From contig DIKB01000155.1 of NCBI GenBank assembly GCA_002421445.1, positions 1-6,926 of the forward strand: 6,926 bases of DNA. Direction: 5' to 3'. Position 1 is the stretch's first letter; each line of letters opens with the position of its first letter. Below the pieces are notes generated by a model that ran no database searches, was not told the DNA's origin, and saw nothing but the letters and a program-made list of their open reading frames with translations. Made by a program: the position numbers and the translations under genes. Below are positions 5,849 through 6,926 of this stretch, piece after piece. This stretch comes from Dehalococcoidia bacterium UBA5629 (lineage in GTDB: Bacteria; Chloroflexota; Dehalococcoidia; GIF9; UBA5629).

Positions 5849-6685
5849 TTGGCAATAAAAGTTGTCACAGATAGTGGATCGGATATCCCCTCAGAGGTTG
5901 CAAACGAGTTGGGTATTAGCGTTGTGCCATTGTATATCTATTTTGGAAATACAGTCTTAAAAGACGGAGTTGACATAGAACCGGATGAATTGTACCGGAG
6001 ACTGGCGGGATGCCCGATCTATCCCACTACCACACAACCTTTGCCTGCCGATTTTGCCAGTACCTATAACGATCTTTCTAAAGACGCTGACGCCATTGTT
6101 TCAATACATTTATCGAATAAGATGAGTGGTACCTATAATGCAGCGCTTCAGGGTGCTGAGATAGCAAATCCTAAGTGCGGAGTCCACGTGGTGGACAGTT
6201 TTTCCGTTTCAGTGGGGCTGGGAATAGTGACTGTGGCTGCGGCTCGAGCAGCCAGGGCAGGAGGCACTTTAACGGAGGTTCTGGAGGAGACCCAAAAGAC
6301 TATCAGCCAAAGTCAAATCCGCGGAGTGCTGGATACGTTGGGCTGTCTACTTAAGGGCGGTCGTATTACCAGGGCCAGAGCGCTGGTGGGGACTTTATTG
6401 AATGTGAAGCCCATATTGACAGCACGTGACGGTGAGATTATTCAAATAGGCATGACCCGTTCTTATAACAGGGGCATTGAACAGTTGTTCGACTTTGTTA
6501 AAAAATTTCCCAACGTGCAAGAGGTGGCTATATCGCATAGCACAGTTCCTGAAGAGGCCAGGATGCTCAAGGATCGTATCGTTTCCATCATTGATGAAAA
6601 ACGAATTCAAATATGCAGGATAGGTGCGGCATTGGGCGTGCATGGCGGACCAGGCACTCTTCTTGTCGCTGCCAGGGGTGGCTAG
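5849..6685 (+). CDS. DegV family (FakB-type) fatty-acid-binding protein
   Basis: A 278-residue cytoplasmic DegV protein. Family members bind a single fatty acid; FakB proteins present it to the kinase FakA for phosphorylation and entry into phospholipid synthesis. Visible landmarks are TDSGSDIP (7-14), PTTTQPLPADF (59-69, with T61 at the head-group site), SIHLSNKMSGTYNAA (85-99, with S93), VDSFSVSVGLG in the middle, LDTLGCLLKGGRI, and GVHGGPG near the C-terminus (H265). These polar positions correspond to the carboxylate-binding residues described for FakB. The length is typical (about 280). The start is TTG 5849, supported by GAGGTG (5839-5844); MAIKVVTDS is the normal family N-terminus. No FakA-like DAK kinase lies in this window, so a fatty-acid kinase role here is inferred. 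Confidence 0.92.
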   Translation: MAIKVVTDSGSDIPSEVANELGISVVPLYIYFGNTVLKDGVDIEPDELYRRLAGCPIYPTTTQPLPADFASTYNDLSKDADAIVSIHLSNKMSGTYNAALQGAEIANPKCGVHVVDSFSVSVGLGIVTVAAARAARAGGTLTEVLEETQKTISQSQIRGVLDTLGCLLKGGRITRARALVGTLLNVKPILTARDGEIIQIGMTRSYNRGIEQLFDFVKKFPNVQEVAISHSTVPEEARMLKDRIVSIIDEKRIQICRIGAALGVHGGPGTLLVAARGG

Positions 6686-6837
6686 CTATAAAATCCGTAT
6701 AGTATCTATTGTCTGATGGAGTGCTGCTGGATATTCCGTGCCATAAAATAATGTTGTGCCATGGCCATTGAAAGAAATTTGTTAAACAAAATAATTATGA
6801 TATTGCACGAAACGGGAATTTACGATAAGCTCATCCT
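6686..6837. other. Intergenic region before arfB
   Basis: A 152-nt gap without a recognisable gene or a convincing terminator for degV. It holds two copies of GTGCCAT (6738-6744, 6756-6762) 18 nt apart and a 13-bp AT-rich palindrome TTTGTTAAACAAA (6778-6790). A TATGAT at 6796-6801 could be a -10 box but has no properly spaced -35. Any regulatory role is speculative. Confidence 0.35.
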
Positions 6838-6926
6838 ATGATTCAGGTTACCGATACGATCTCTATCGGCGAAAATGAAATACAACTCGAGTTCATCCGG
6901 GCTTCGGGACCCGGTGGGCAGAATGT
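6838..6926 (+). CDS. arfB: ArfB-like alternative ribosome-rescue peptidyl-tRNA hydrolase, 3' end cut by window
   Basis: Only the first 30 codons lie in the window. They begin MIQVTDTISIGENEIQ and reach SGPGGQNV, with the catalytic GGQ at residues 26-28. A GGQ this close to the N-terminus, following the Ile-x-x-x-Glu-Ile pattern, is typical of ArfB/YaeJ (class I release-factor domain without codon-recognition domains). These release peptides from ribosomes stalled at mRNA ends. Full-length release factors have GGQ far later, so prfA/prfB is unlikely. ATG 6838 is the first start after an in-frame stop at 6826-6828 and matches the family's N-terminus, though no Shine-Dalgarno precedes it (CTCATCCT). 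The C-terminal basic tail that enters the mRNA channel is outside the window, so completeness cannot be judged. Confidence 0.85.
   Translation, partial: MIQVTDTISIGENEIQLEFIRASGPGGQN

Noticed and set aside
6686..6702. Possible degV terminator CTATA-N7-TATAG
   Set aside because: A 5-bp AT-rich stem without a T-run is too weak to support.

Overview
The window looks like chromosomal DNA from an anaerobic or microaerophilic bacterium of moderate GC content. It holds a ferredoxin-dependent 2-oxoacid oxidoreductase operon, a flavin-dependent thymidylate synthase (ThyX) and several GTG/TTG starts. This combination fits Dehalococcoidia-type Chloroflexota or a similar anaerobic lineage, but that assignment is a low-to-moderate confidence inference. 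Nothing points to a phage, plasmid, transposon or CRISPR array. Most genes are housekeeping or central-metabolism genes.

Region 1 (1-475) holds a short exported or membrane-anchored sequence that stops at an amber codon at 147-149. An open frame in exactly the same phase continues from the next codon to 380. It is either two tiny adjacent genes or one gene interrupted by TAG. A strong hairpin overlaps its stop codon.

Region 2 (about 419-3539, plus strand) is a compact operon: 2x[4Fe-4S] ferredoxin subunit, alpha (VorB-like), beta (TPP-binding) and gamma subunits, then a stand-alone tandem-ACT protein. The first four genes overlap or nearly touch, and the ACT gene follows after 28 nt. A textbook intrinsic terminator closes the unit. 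Together the subunits should interconvert a branched-chain 2-oxoacid (or 2-oxoglutarate) plus CoA and the acyl-CoA plus CO2, with reduced ferredoxin. The ACT protein is a plausible amino-acid sensor for the same pathway.

Region 3 (3585-4876, minus strand) is a RhlE-like DEAD-box RNA helicase, convergent with the operon and with its own promoter-like sequence.

Region 4 (4877-5848) is an intergenic stretch without a convincing gene, then thyX (dUMP to dTMP), then a spacer carrying a good promoter and a leader hairpin in front of degV.

Region 5 (5849-6926) is a DegV/FakB-type fatty-acid-binding protein with a TTG start, a 152-nt gap, and the first 30 codons of an ArfB-like ribosome-rescue hydrolase cut by the window edge. 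I did not find a clearly novel defence or mobile system. The best leads are the in-frame amber codon near 147, the pairing of the ACT sensor with the oxidoreductase, and the degV leader stem.
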